This document shows positions 41,291 to 50,957 of a DNA stretch of 64,000 nucleotides, piece after piece (the first letter of the stretch is position 1; each line of letters starts with the position of its first letter). A program made the translations under genes and the position numbers. The notes under the pieces were generated by a model. That model ran no database searches, was not told the DNA's origin, and saw only the letters and a program-made list of their open reading frames with translations. The stretch is from Planktothrix sp. FACHB-1365 (lineage in GTDB: Bacteria > Cyanobacteriota > Cyanobacteriia > Cyanobacteriales > Microcoleaceae): positions 1 to 64,000 of the forward strand of contig NZ_JACJSC010000022.1 of the NCBI RefSeq assembly GCF_014697575.1, given 5' to 3'.

Positions 41291-44200
41291 TTAATTCCTG
41301 TAATAATCATGGATAAGACTCTGAATTAACTGAACTAACTGTCGCAGTTGCACAGGTTTAGGAAGATATTCATTCGCCCCTGCGGCTAAACATTGTTCTC
41401 GATCGCCCTGCATAGCTAAAGCTGTTAATGCAATAATGGGAAGGGTTGTGAGTTGAGGATCAAGCCGAATTTGGCGCATCGCTTCTAAACCGTCCATTTC
41501 TGGCATAGAAATATCCATCAAAATCACTTGCGGTTGCAGACTCCGAGCTTTTTGAATGGCTTCAATTCCATTAAAGGCTATTTCCACATCAAATCCTTTG
41601 GCTTGTAAATAATTGAGTAAGGTATGAATATTATCAGAATTATCTTCAGCCAGTAGAATTAAAGGTCGTTTTAATCCATGAGAAGATATCCCAGAAAAAG
41701 GTAAGCGATCTAACGGTTCGCTGGCTGTTAATCGGGGTGTTTCTCTCCACGATACACGAGTCCAAGGTAGTGTCACCGTAAAACAACTTCCCTGTCCTAA
41801 TTGGCTGTCAATCTTCACCGTACCCCCGTGCATTTCGACGAGTTTTTTAACTAAAACTAATCCTAAACCTGTTCCTTCATAACGTCGAGATAAACGACTA
41901 TCAATTTGAACAAAAGCTTCAAACAATTGATCTTGATCATCCTGACCAATGCCAATACCATTATCAATCACAGAAAAACTCACCGTTTGTTCATTGAGAT
42001 CTCCTCGAACTTCCAGTCTCACCCGTCCACCTTCGGGGGTAAATTTTACGGCATTATTGAGTAAATTAATTAACACCTGACGGATTCGTCGTTCATCAAC
42101 ATTGAGGGCTTCTGTTACATCTTCAATTTGATAACTGAGGCGAATATTTTTTTGATGGGCTTGTTGTTTAACAAAGCTTAAACTGTGTTGGCAAAGTTCA
42201 TTAACGGACACTGGAGAACAGTCTAAGCCTAATTTTCCCGCTTCAATTTTAGAGAGATCGAGAATATCATTAATCAGTTCTAGTAAGTGTTTACCATTGC
42301 GGTAAATCATCTCTAAAGCTTGATTTTGTTTATCATTTAATACCCCAAAGGTTCCTTCTTGCAAAACTTCTGACATTCCTAAAATTGAGTTGAGTGGAGT
42401 TCGGAGTTCATGACTCATATTAGCTAGAAATTCATCTTTAAGACGGGATGCACGAGCAAGTTGAGCGTTGGCGATCGCTAATTGTTCATTGGTTTGACGC
42501 AGTTGAATTTCAGCATTTTTCCGTTGCCGGAGAGCCGCTTGGCGTTCACTAATATCTTGACAAACACAAATATAATCCCCGTCTTCTGTCAACGTTAAGG
42601 ACACTTCTTGATTAAAAGTTGTGCCATCTTTTCTTAAAGCAATAGTTTCTCCCCGCCAAAATTTTTGTTGGGTTAAAATTGGTAAGATCTGATTTTCAAA
42701 CCATTCTACGACATCGGGGGTGTAAAGCAGTCGCCAACTTTTCCCTAATAATTCATCAGGATGACGATAACCAAAAAGCTCTAAGTGAGCATTATTAACA
42801 TAAATATATTTTTCATTTTTGAGAATGGAAATTCCATCAATAGAAGCTTCTACTGCCGCTAATTGACGTTTTAAATTGTTTTCGGCTTGTTTATGTAAAC
42901 GTTCAGTTCGATCGGCTTCAATAATATTACTACAAGTTGCTAAGAAAGGCTGTAAATAATCAATCAGTTCTTGGTCATACCCTCCGGGTCGATTTGCGAT
43001 CGCCACCACACCCAATAATTCCTTATGGGTATAAAAGGGTAGACCCAAAAAACTATTTAGAGTCAGATGATTTTTGTCGGGTAAACATTCTGGGTGTCTT
43101 GTGTTGCTTAGAATTGAATGATTAATAATAACGGGCTTTCCCGCTAAAATGACGGTACAAAAAAATGCTTTTATATTAAAATATTCAGCTTGTTTTGTCC
43201 CCTCCTCAACACAGTTGAACTCTGGGCTGCACATATTAGGAGTCATGGGATGGATTTCTAAATGGGGATTTCCTTGTTTTTTCAGATAATATTCTTCGAG
43301 ATAACTTTCTCCATTAGAGCCAGAGAATACTTCTGCCATAAACCCATACTGACTTTGGGTTAATGTTAAGATCGAAGAGAGCAAATTTTCCAACAGAAGA
43401 TAGGAGTCTCCATTGGTAATAAATTGAGCTTGAGCATGGCTAATGGCTTCTAAAATTTGATTACTTTTATATAAATCTAATTCAGTTTGTTTCCGATCAG
43501 TTATATTTTGAGCCACCCCTAAAATCTGTTGAACCTTTCCATTTTGATCTCGTTTAAAAATAGTTGCATGGCTAGAAAACCACAGCCATTCCCCATTCTG
43601 ATGTTGAATTCGATATTCAATATAACTCACCTCTCGATCATTGAGTTTAGCTGTTTTTTGAAGATGTTTGTACACCGCTTTTTGATCATCAGGATGAAAA
43701 ATCCTTAAGAAAGGATCACCCATTTCTGAGAGGTCTAGGGGGGTATATCCTAAAATGGGAGTTAAGGAGCGACTATTATAAATACTGCGTTTTTCTTCTA
43801 AATCATAAATATATAAAATATTCGGACTACTATCGGCAATACTTTCAATAAATTGTTCTCGTTCTCGAATAGTTTTTACTAATTGAGCTTGTTCTAATGC
43901 CACACCCACTTGATCGGCAATTTCGCGCATCAATTCAAGTTCAAATTCTGTCCATTGTCGCGGGTAAGTACACTGATGAGCAATCATAAATCCCCACAAA
44001 TAATGATTTTTTAAAATCGGAACAATCAGTTTTGCTTTAACACACCATTCCCGCAAAAAATTAACTAAACAGGGTGTTACCTCTTGATAGGTTTGATGAA
44101 TATCAGCAATTGCTTTTACCGTTCCATGATCATACAGTTGTTGATATTCGGGGGGAAAAACTTCTTCAGGAAAATCAACACTCAAAACAGAACGCCATCC

Positions 44201-46438
44201 GGGTAATACACTTTCTGCGATCGCCCGTCCTGTGCCATTAGAAAACACCCGATAAATTAAGAGGCGATCACACCCTAAAATCTTTTGAACTTCGGTGACA
44301 GTGGTTTGTAAAATTTGTTCAATATCTAAAGATTGACGAATTTTTAAAGCGATTTCTGCAAATAAACGAGATTTGCGTTCTTGACGTTCTAATTTAGCGG
44401 TTCGATCTCGAATTCGGGTTTCTAATTCTTGATTTAAAATTCTTAATTCTTGTTCGACTTTATGGCGTTCTTCTAGTTCCGTTTGTACCGCTTGATATAA
44501 TTGAGATTGTTGAATTCCTAGAGAGAGTTGAACGGCAATTTCATCTAATAATTCTAATTCAGTTGGATACCAATTTCGAGGAGAAAAACATTGATGAGCA
44601 ATTAATAACCCCCAAAGCACAGTTCCGTTTTCTCTATTTTTGTTGGGAATTAAAATGGGAACAACGAGATTTGCTTTAACATCAAATCGCTCTAAAATTT
44701 GTTTATGACATTCTGTTATTTCAGCCGTTTCAATATTGTTAATTAAGCTTTTTTTACCTTGAAAGTAAGGTGAAATTTTTCCGGTTTTAAAACAAGTATC
44801 TTCTAAATAAATTCCTAAGCTAGGAGTTAAACCTTCAGCAATAGATTCCGCTACAATAGTGCCATTCCATTTCGCATCAAATTGATACACTAAAACCCGA
44901 TCACAATTGAGAATGGCGCGAATATCAACGACGGCATTATTCAGAATATTAGTTAACTTCAACGATTGACGAATATGGAGTGCCGTTTGGTAAAATAGCC
45001 GTTCCCGTTGTACCTGCTGCTGTAATTTCTGTTCTGCTTCTTTGCGTTCACTAATATCAAAACTAATCCCGATTAAGCCGATGGGATTTCCGGCTTGATC
45101 TCGAATTAATGTATCAAAAACATGAATAGGTAATAAGCTACCATCTTTGCGGTAAATGGTAAATTCTCCTTCCCAGTATCCTTGATGTTGAACTTCTTTA
45201 ACAATTTCTTCGGCTAAATTTTTATAATCTACCGGAATAAAAAAATTAATAATATTATTTCCCAGAGCTTCTTCCCTTTTCCACTGATATAACAGTTCAG
45301 CATATTGATTCCAATAGATGATTTTACCCTGGAAATCTGTGGCAATAATCGCATTTCTGACTTGATCTAACAAAGAAGCTTGAAAAGCAATTTTAGCTTC
45401 TATTAAACTCCGGTTTTTAATCTCACTTTGCAATTTTTGATTGGCAATTCTTAAGGCTTCTGTGCGTTTGTGAATTTTCTCTTCTAGTTTGGTATTTTGA
45501 CTTTGGAGTAACTTAAGTTTATCCGCTTCTAATTGATTAACTTTCTGCTTTAAAACATCCACCATCTGTAATAAATCAAGGGGGTTAATCGCTTTTAAAA
45601 TACTGCTGGGCGTAATAATTCCAATCAGTTCACCACGATCGCCTACAATTGGGATTCGATTAATATAGCGTTGCTGCATCAACACATGAGCCCCTAATAA
45701 ACTATCATGGGGATGGAGGCAAAAAACGGGGCAACTCATGACAACTTGAGCTTCTAAATTCCAATTTAAACCCAAGGCTTGAAACCTGAGAATATCTCCT
45801 TCTGTCAATAAACCAACAGGAATATTTAAGGATTCTTCATTACAGATTTTTTCCTCAACTAAAACAATACAACTCACCTGAGCAGCGCTCATTAATTCAG
45901 CCAATTCTAATAAAGAAATTGTCGTCGGTGCTTGTACAACATTTTTAGTCATTACCTCTTCAATAATTCTGAGTTTTAATAAATCCGTTGGTTCTAGGGA
46001 ATGTCTTAGATCTCGATGGGTGAGTAAACCGACCAATTTTCCCTCAGAATCTACTAAAGGTAAATGACGGATTTGATGGTGTTGTAATAAGTTTAAAGTT
46101 GCATTCAGATGGGTCAATTTACTTTGTTCGAGAGTAATCACAGGTTGACTCATCACTTCACCAACACTGAAATTTTCAATCTTGATTTTTTGAGCAATCA
46201 AGCGAACAATATCTCGATGGGTTAATATTCCCACAGGTCGGTTATTTTCAATCACAATTAAACAGGTGTTCGCGGAATTCAACCCCAAGGAATCAAACGT
46301 TAAGGAACAAGTGGTTTGAGATTGGTTGAGGAGGGCGATCGCATCTATTAATCTAGTCTGTGGTTTCACCGTCAGAGGATTGGGAATAATGGCTTTTTGT
46401 AGGGGTAAAATAAAAAGGCTATCAGAATCGCTAGACAT
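41291..46438 (-). CDS. Giant hybrid histidine kinase with four CBS, three PAS and three GAF domains
   Basis: 1715 residues. Order: CBS x4 (about 10-290), coiled coil, PAS/PAC (345-465, IATDFQGKIIYWNQYAELLY), GAF (490-660), coiled coil, GAF (690-860), PAS/PAC (870-985), GAF-like (1010-1170), PAS/PAC (1180-1290), HisKA (NMSHELRTPLNSILG, His about 1341), HATPase (NLLNNAVKFTPEGG, DNGIGIG, GTGLGLVLVKKLV) and receiver (MDISMPEMDG, Asp about 1641). CBS domains often bind adenine nucleotides or related ligands. The GAF segments lack the Cys of cyanobacteriochromes, so bilin binding is not expected. It ends 3 bp before the binding-protein gene. Confidence 0.92.
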   Translation of the reverse strand: MSSDSDSLFILPLQKAIIPNPLTVKPQTRLIDAIALLNQSQTTCSLTFDSLGLNSANTCLIVIENNRPVGILTHRDIVRLIAQKIKIENFSVGEVMSQPVITLEQSKLTHLNATLNLLQHHQIRHLPLVDSEGKLVGLLTHRDLRHSLEPTDLLKLRIIEEVMTKNVVQAPTTISLLELAELMSAAQVSCIVLVEEKICNEESLNIPVGLLTEGDILRFQALGLNWNLEAQVVMSCPVFCLHPHDSLLGAHVLMQQRYINRIPIVGDRGELIGIITPSSILKAINPLDLLQMVDVLKQKVNQLEADKLKLLQSQNTKLEEKIHKRTEALRIANQKLQSEIKNRSLIEAKIAFQASLLDQVRNAIIATDFQGKIIYWNQYAELLYQWKREEALGNNIINFFIPVDYKNLAEEIVKEVQHQGYWEGEFTIYRKDGSLLPIHVFDTLIRDQAGNPIGLIGISFDISERKEAEQKLQQQVQRERLFYQTALHIRQSLKLTNILNNAVVDIRAILNCDRVLVYQFDAKWNGTIVAESIAEGLTPSLGIYLEDTCFKTGKISPYFQGKKSLINNIETAEITECHKQILERFDVKANLVVPILIPNKNRENGTVLWGLLIAHQCFSPRNWYPTELELLDEIAVQLSLGIQQSQLYQAVQTELEERHKVEQELRILNQELETRIRDRTAKLERQERKSRLFAEIALKIRQSLDIEQILQTTVTEVQKILGCDRLLIYRVFSNGTGRAIAESVLPGWRSVLSVDFPEEVFPPEYQQLYDHGTVKAIADIHQTYQEVTPCLVNFLREWCVKAKLIVPILKNHYLWGFMIAHQCTYPRQWTEFELELMREIADQVGVALEQAQLVKTIREREQFIESIADSSPNILYIYDLEEKRSIYNSRSLTPILGYTPLDLSEMGDPFLRIFHPDDQKAVYKHLQKTAKLNDREVSYIEYRIQHQNGEWLWFSSHATIFKRDQNGKVQQILGVAQNITDRKQTELDLYKSNQILEAISHAQAQFITNGDSYLLLENLLSSILTLTQSQYGFMAEVFSGSNGESYLEEYYLKKQGNPHLEIHPMTPNMCSPEFNCVEEGTKQAEYFNIKAFFCTVILAGKPVIINHSILSNTRHPECLPDKNHLTLNSFLGLPFYTHKELLGVVAIANRPGGYDQELIDYLQPFLATCSNIIEADRTERLHKQAENNLKRQLAAVEASIDGISILKNEKYIYVNNAHLELFGYRHPDELLGKSWRLLYTPDVVEWFENQILPILTQQKFWRGETIALRKDGTTFNQEVSLTLTEDGDYICVCQDISERQAALRQRKNAEIQLRQTNEQLAIANAQLARASRLKDEFLANMSHELRTPLNSILGMSEVLQEGTFGVLNDKQNQALEMIYRNGKHLLELINDILDLSKIEAGKLGLDCSPVSVNELCQHSLSFVKQQAHQKNIRLSYQIEDVTEALNVDERRIRQVLINLLNNAVKFTPEGGRVRLEVRGDLNEQTVSFSVIDNGIGIGQDDQDQLFEAFVQIDSRLSRRYEGTGLGLVLVKKLVEMHGGTVKIDSQLGQGSCFTVTLPWTRVSWRETPRLTASEPLDRLPFSGISSHGLKRPLILLAEDNSDNIHTLLNYLQAKGFDVEIAFNGIEAIQKARSLQPQVILMDISMPEMDGLEAMRQIRLDPQLTTLPIIALTALAMQGDREQCLAAGANEYLPKPVQLRQLVQLIQSLIHDYYRN

Positions 46439-46439
46439 A

Positions 46440-46472
46440 GAATTAAGAATTAAGAATTAAGAATTAAGAAGG
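46440..46472. repeat. Heptamer tandem repeat (AAGAATT unit)
   Basis: About four copies of AATTAAG in the short gap between the receiver-kinase gene and the giant kinase gene, overlapping the end of the former. Another of the 7-base repeats seen through the window. Confidence 0.85.
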
Positions 46473-47578
46473 GAGTGATATTCGGTGTTTAATTCCAAGG
46501 TAAAAATTGAGCCTTTGGGTTGATTATCCGTCAAGGAAAGGCAGCCTTGATGAGCATCAATCACCATTTTACAAAAGGCTAATCCTAATCCGGTTTGATT
46601 AACGCCTTCAAAACGTTGACCAATCTCATATTTTTGAAAAATACTTTGCTTGAGTTCATCTTTCACCCCCCTTCCCGAATCTCGAATATAAACTTTAACG
46701 ATATTAGCATCGGGAGGATATTCAACTTCCATTGAAACCCAACTGTTGGTTGGGGAGAATTTAATTGCATTATTGAGTAAATTTTCAAGTACCCGTTTAA
46801 TTAAATCTGGATCAGCCATGACTAACCGTTTTGCTTCGGGAATAGTAGCGGTTAAGTTGATTTTCTTTTTAATCGTTTGAGCTTCAAATTCATTAACAAC
46901 CTCTTGAACCATAGCCGAGAGATTTACCAGTTGAGGATTCAGCAGTGCTTTACCAGATTCTAGCTTTGCCATTAACAATAAAGAATTAATCAGGTTGTTT
47001 AAATGTTTTCCTGAAATGGCAATTTGCTCGACTTTTTGAGATTGTTTTTCTGTTAAATCCGTGAGGGTCAACAGTTCACAAGCTAATGTAATCGCCACTA
47101 CTGGATTCCTCAGATCATGAATAACAGCATAGGCCATATCTTCGCGTAATTGCAATAAGTGTTCTAATTTTTGACGGGATTTTTCTAACTCATCGTGCTG
47201 TTTTTTGAGTCGCAGCATGGAACGAACTCTGGCTCTAACTTCCAGCGCACTCACTGGTTTTCCAATAAAGTCCTCTGCCCCAGCTTCTAAACATTGTGCT
47301 AAAGTTTCTTTAGAATTGAGTGCCGTAATCATAATAATGGGAATCGAATTCCATTCAGGAATTTGTTTGATTTGGCGACAGATATCCATCCCATCACAAT
47401 CAGGCATCATCACATCTAATAAAATTAAATCGGGTTTCCCCCATTCTAAAAATTTAAACACCTCAAATCCACTGGAGGCATAATGTAATTGATATCCCTC
47501 TCGAAATAGAATTCCTTCGAGAACGTCAAAGACATCCGGTTCATCATCCACAATCAGAATAGAGTCCGACTTGATCAT
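46457..47578 (-). CDS. Receiver-histidine kinase (response regulator fused to kinase)
   Basis: 373 residues, cytosolic. Receiver (1-125) with intact residues: IVDDEPDVFD, LILLDVMMPDCDG (Asp about 53), KPVSALE. A short coiled coil follows, HisKA with YAVIHDLRNPVVAI (His about 155), and HATPase (LIKRVLENLLNNAIKFSP, IRDSGRGVKD, QTGLGLAFCKMVI). Such proteins pass phosphate from another kinase. It is the first gene of the signalling set; the giant kinase starts 19 bp downstream, with the heptamer repeat in between, and could phosphorylate it. Confidence 0.9.
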   Translation of the reverse strand: MIKSDSILIVDDEPDVFDVLEGILFREGYQLHYASSGFEVFKFLEWGKPDLILLDVMMPDCDGMDICRQIKQIPEWNSIPIIMITALNSKETLAQCLEAGAEDFIGKPVSALEVRARVRSMLRLKKQHDELEKSRQKLEHLLQLREDMAYAVIHDLRNPVVAITLACELLTLTDLTEKQSQKVEQIAISGKHLNNLINSLLLMAKLESGKALLNPQLVNLSAMVQEVVNEFEAQTIKKKINLTATIPEAKRLVMADPDLIKRVLENLLNNAIKFSPTNSWVSMEVEYPPDANIVKVYIRDSGRGVKDELKQSIFQKYEIGQRFEGVNQTGLGLAFCKMVIDAHQGCLSLTDNQPKGSIFTLELNTEYHSLLNS

Positions 47579-47707
47579 GGCTATTTGTTGATTTTCAATA
47601 AAAATTCATACGCAATTTGAAGTTTAATCAGGGGAAGATAACTTCTCACCGCTTATTTTTAAGAGATATCTGTATGACCTTGAATTATTCAGACAGTGTG
47701 ATAAAAT

Positions 47708-49348
47708 TTAGGGGAAAAGATCGATTTTTGTAAAAAATACAGTTATCCCTATTATTAATAATACAGGCATAAGCCAATTTCCCCAACGCACATAGAGAGT
47801 TTGAGTCTGATCACGATAAATTATATCAGCATACAGTTCATAAGTATTGTGATGGGAAAGCCAGAGAGTTCTACCATGAGGATCAACAACGGCTGAATAT
47901 CCTGTATTAGTGGCTCGAATTGTCCAGCGATCATTTTCAATGGCGCGCATCACATCAAGGGCATGATGTTGAGCTAACATGGTTGAGGAATAGTGGGCAT
48001 CATTGGATGCTGTGATGATGAATTCTCCTCCTTGAGCCGTTTGCTTGCGAAAATGCTCCGCAAATGCAGAATCATAACAAATTCCTACCGTTGCTTGACC
48101 GAAAGGGGTTTGAAATGTTTGACCGGGTTTCCCGTGAATTAAAGTGGCTTCTAAGGGAGATAATCGTCGAATAAATTGTCCTAAAATTTCACTAAATGGG
48201 ATAAACTCTCCTAACGGAACTAAATTGATTTTATCATATTCGCTGATAATTTTCCCGTCCTGATTAATCGAAAATAAACTATTGGTATATCCTTCTTCTT
48301 TTAAAGCAAAACTGCCAACTAAAGCCGGAACCTTTTCCTGTAAAATAGCTTGATAAAAAGAACTATTGTGTCGCTGAATGGGGTCAGTCCAAAAAAAAGG
48401 TAGGGCTGTTTCGGGAGTTAATACAAGGTCTACGCCTTGATTAGCTAAGGTAATATATCCAGTGGTATAACCCTGTAAAGCTTGCAAAAAGCCTACCGGA
48501 TTTAATTTAATTTCATTGGGAATATTGCCTTGAATAATTCCTACTTTTAAAGCTTGTTCTGGGTTATTATTCAAAGGACGATTATATAAGATTAACCCCA
48601 CAATATGAGAACTGATAAAAAATATTAACGCTAAAATTAATAATTTAACGGTTTTTTGATGCTGTTCAAATATTAATCCTTCGGCAATTAATCCATTAAC
48701 AATTAACAAAATAGCTGTAACTGTTGTAGGGCCAGAAATTTGACCTAAATGTAAAATGATTAAATTTCCGAAACTTTGGGTATAGGATAAAGAAGACCAC
48801 CATAAGGCCCCAGAACTCCACAAAGATTCTAATCCACACCATAATGCTGTTCCAATTAAAACCCGTGTTAAAGCCAGGGAAATTGCAGAACATTTTTTGA
48901 GTAGAGATGCGCCTGGGCGAAGCGATGCCGAAGGCTTTTGGCGCGTCTCTACATCGGATAAAATTAAAAATAATCCTGTCCAAACCATCACTAAAGCTGT
49001 TCCCCAAAGGGTAATAAAAGTCCAACAAAATAAAGCAATGGCTAAACTCGCTAACCAGGGAATTCCTAACCAAGTCATGGGGTGAATTCCGGTAATCCAA
49101 AATAAAGCAATTCCGTAATAACCAATTCCCCAAACTAACGCGAATATTAACGGGAGTTTTAAACGCTGTAGAGACAATATAGGATAGGTTTCCAGGTTAT
49201 TTTTAGCCACAATCAAAACATTAACCCAAAGGGGAACTAATGCCACCCAAGCGAACCCCCAAAGTCCCCAAGGTTCTGTGGCTAACCCCATTAAAACCCC
49301 ACCTATTCCAGTTAATAATAAACCTTTAATCATTTCACGTTGATTCAT
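47708..49348 (-). CDS. lnt: Apolipoprotein N-acyltransferase
   Basis: About 546 residues from ATG 49348 (a TTG ten codons upstream extends the frame). Six or more membrane helices, then a nitrilase-type domain with the catalytic triad: Glu in LTPETALPFFW, Lys in VGSFALKEEGYTN and Cys in VGICYDSAF. Lnt adds the third acyl chain to lipoproteins at the cytoplasmic membrane, matching the lipoproteins predicted in the window. A 52-bp palindromic element is in frame at about residues 133-150, in a loop (LSDVETRQKPSASLRPGASL) between helices. Divergent from the exporter gene. Confidence 0.93.
   Translation of the reverse strand: MNQREMIKGLLLTGIGGVLMGLATEPWGLWGFAWVALVPLWVNVLIVAKNNLETYPILSLQRLKLPLIFALVWGIGYYGIALFWITGIHPMTWLGIPWLASLAIALFCWTFITLWGTALVMVWTGLFLILSDVETRQKPSASLRPGASLLKKCSAISLALTRVLIGTALWCGLESLWSSGALWWSSLSYTQSFGNLIILHLGQISGPTTVTAILLIVNGLIAEGLIFEQHQKTVKLLILALIFFISSHIVGLILYNRPLNNNPEQALKVGIIQGNIPNEIKLNPVGFLQALQGYTTGYITLANQGVDLVLTPETALPFFWTDPIQRHNSSFYQAILQEKVPALVGSFALKEEGYTNSLFSINQDGKIISEYDKINLVPLGEFIPFSEILGQFIRRLSPLEATLIHGKPGQTFQTPFGQATVGICYDSAFAEHFRKQTAQGGEFIITASNDAHYSSTMLAQHHALDVMRAIENDRWTIRATNTGYSAVVDPHGRTLWLSHHNTYELYADIIYRDQTQTLYVRWGNWLMPVLLIIGITVFFTKIDLFP
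48901..48952. repeat. 52-bp palindromic element inside lnt
   Basis: Differs from the element at 38351-38402 at three positions; begins GTAGAGATGCGCC and ends GGCGCGTCTCTAC. It is read on the minus strand in the lnt frame and leaves the gene open. Confidence 0.95.
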
Positions 49349-49568
49349 AAAAATCTTAAGGGGTTCACGCCTTAACAATAACAGGACTTACGCAACTGAC
49401 ACAGCACTCATAGAGTAACTCAGGCAGAGTAAACAGGGAAGAGTTAACTCCACAGAGGATTATAGTCTTTTTGTTCGCTGGGTAATCTGTAGGAGATGAA
49501 GAAATGTTAACAGAAGGCGAAAGAAAAGTAATAAAATGTTCATTATTTACCTGCAATCTACTGTAATT

Positions 49569-50957
49569 ATGACAAACTATGTAGGTCAACTGATTGAATT
49601 TATCCGTGTACAGACGCGCCATGGCGCGTCTCTACGTCAGTTTACTATCTTTTGGTTGGGACAATCTCTATCAGAAATTGGAAATCGTTTAACAGGATTT
49701 GGTTTAGGGATTTGGGTTTATCAAAACACTCACGAAGTTGCAGGATTAAGTTTAGTCATATTTTTCACAACTTTACCCGGTGTATTAATGACTCCCTTTG
49801 TGGGTGCATTGGTAGACAGGTGGAATCGCAAATGGACAATTATTTTTAGTGATTTAGCCGCAGCAACTGTGACACTAACCCTTGCTTTTCTTCTATTCAC
49901 TGATCATCTACAAGTTTGGCATACTTATATTACAGCATTTTTTACATCAGTTTGCGGTTGTTTTCAAATGATTGCTAAGGGTGCCGCTTTACCAATGATG
50001 GTGACAAAAGAGCAAATGGGAAGAGCTAATGGACTGATTCATTTTAGCACTGCCGTCGGACAATTAACTGCACCAATTTTAGCAGGTATACTCATTGCTA
50101 GTATACAACTTGAAGGCTTGCTAATGGTTGATTTTTCTACCTATCTAGTTGGTTTATTGACTCTCTTAATGATTGAAATTCCCCAACCCGAACCTAGAAT
50201 TACATCATCTCAGGACATCCAAATCAATACTATTCTTAATGATATTGCCTACGGTTGGGAAATTATTTCTACTAACGCTGTTTTGCCAATTTTACTGGCA
50301 TTCATGACCATTCATTTTTTTGTAGATGGCATGACAACGGTTTTGATTAATCCCCTAATTTTATCCTTTTCTTCAGCTAAAGTCTTTGGTAGCGTCATGT
50401 CAATTGCTGGTTGTGGAATGGTAATTGGTAGCATATTGATGACTATTTGGGGAGGAGGAAAAAAATATATTTCTACTTTGTTTACTTTTGCGGCATTAAA
50501 TGGTATAGGTTTAATGATTGCGGGACTTAAACCCTCCATTCCTATCATTGCCTTGGGTCTGTTTCTGTCCTTTTTAACCTTACCCATTATTCTCGGTACG
50601 AATATGACAATTTGGCAAACTAGCGTCAATTCCAATGTACAAGGACGGGTGATTTCACTGTACAGCACATTTATAGGTTTGGCTTTGGCTTTGGGTAATC
50701 TTAGTGCCAGTCCACTAACCGATAAATTGTTAGAACCGATGTTATCAGATGATGGGTTATTAGCTAACAGTATCGGAACTTTAATTGAAACTGGCCAAGG
50801 GCGAGGAATTGGATTTTTGCTGGTATTAGCAGGACTGCTCATTTTTACTATAGCAATCATGTTGTACACTTATTTTACTTGGAAAAATCTCAATGAAGAA
50901 ACAAATGAGACTGAGAAATTAATAGTTCCGGGTAGAGAAATTGTAGAAGATTTATGA
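49569..50957 (+). CDS. MFS exporter, DHA3/macrolide-efflux type
   Basis: 462 residues from ATG 49569 (ATG 49536 also possible), 12 membrane helices. Typical of the family: FWLGQSLSEIGNRLTGFGLGIWVY, LVDRWNRKWTIIFSDLAAATV and QMGRANGLIHFSTAVGQLTAPILAG. It would export a small molecule by proton antiport. It is the first gene of the cluster; its stop overlaps the next start (ATGA at 50954-50957). The N-terminus RVQTRHGASLRQF is encoded by a short palindromic repeat (49608-49635). Substrate unknown, presumably the product of the genes that follow. Confidence 0.88.
   Translation: MTNYVGQLIEFIRVQTRHGASLRQFTIFWLGQSLSEIGNRLTGFGLGIWVYQNTHEVAGLSLVIFFTTLPGVLMTPFVGALVDRWNRKWTIIFSDLAAATVTLTLAFLLFTDHLQVWHTYITAFFTSVCGCFQMIAKGAALPMMVTKEQMGRANGLIHFSTAVGQLTAPILAGILIASIQLEGLLMVDFSTYLVGLLTLLMIEIPQPEPRITSSQDIQINTILNDIAYGWEIISTNAVLPILLAFMTIHFFVDGMTTVLINPLILSFSSAKVFGSVMSIAGCGMVIGSILMTIWGGGKKYISTLFTFAALNGIGLMIAGLKPSIPIIALGLFLSFLTLPIILGTNMTIWQTSVNSNVQGRVISLYSTFIGLALALGNLSASPLTDKLLEPMLSDDGLLANSIGTLIETGQGRGIGFLLVLAGLLIFTIAIMLYTYFTWKNLNEETNETEKLIVPGREIVEDL
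49608..49635. repeat. 28-bp palindrome inside the exporter gene N-terminus
   Basis: GTACAGACGCGCC and GGCGCGTCTCTAC flank AT; a shortened form of the elements at 38351 and 48901. It encodes residues about 14-23 of the exporter. Confidence 0.9.

Noticed and set aside
43800-44990. GAF domains of the giant kinase as bilin photosensors
   Set aside because: The Cys-His motif for bilin attachment of cyanobacteriochromes is missing in the matching segment.
49365-49622. Minus-strand frame with Cys-rich protein before the exporter
   Set aside because: Overlaps the N-terminus of the exporter gene and a palindrome; no ribosome site or family likeness.
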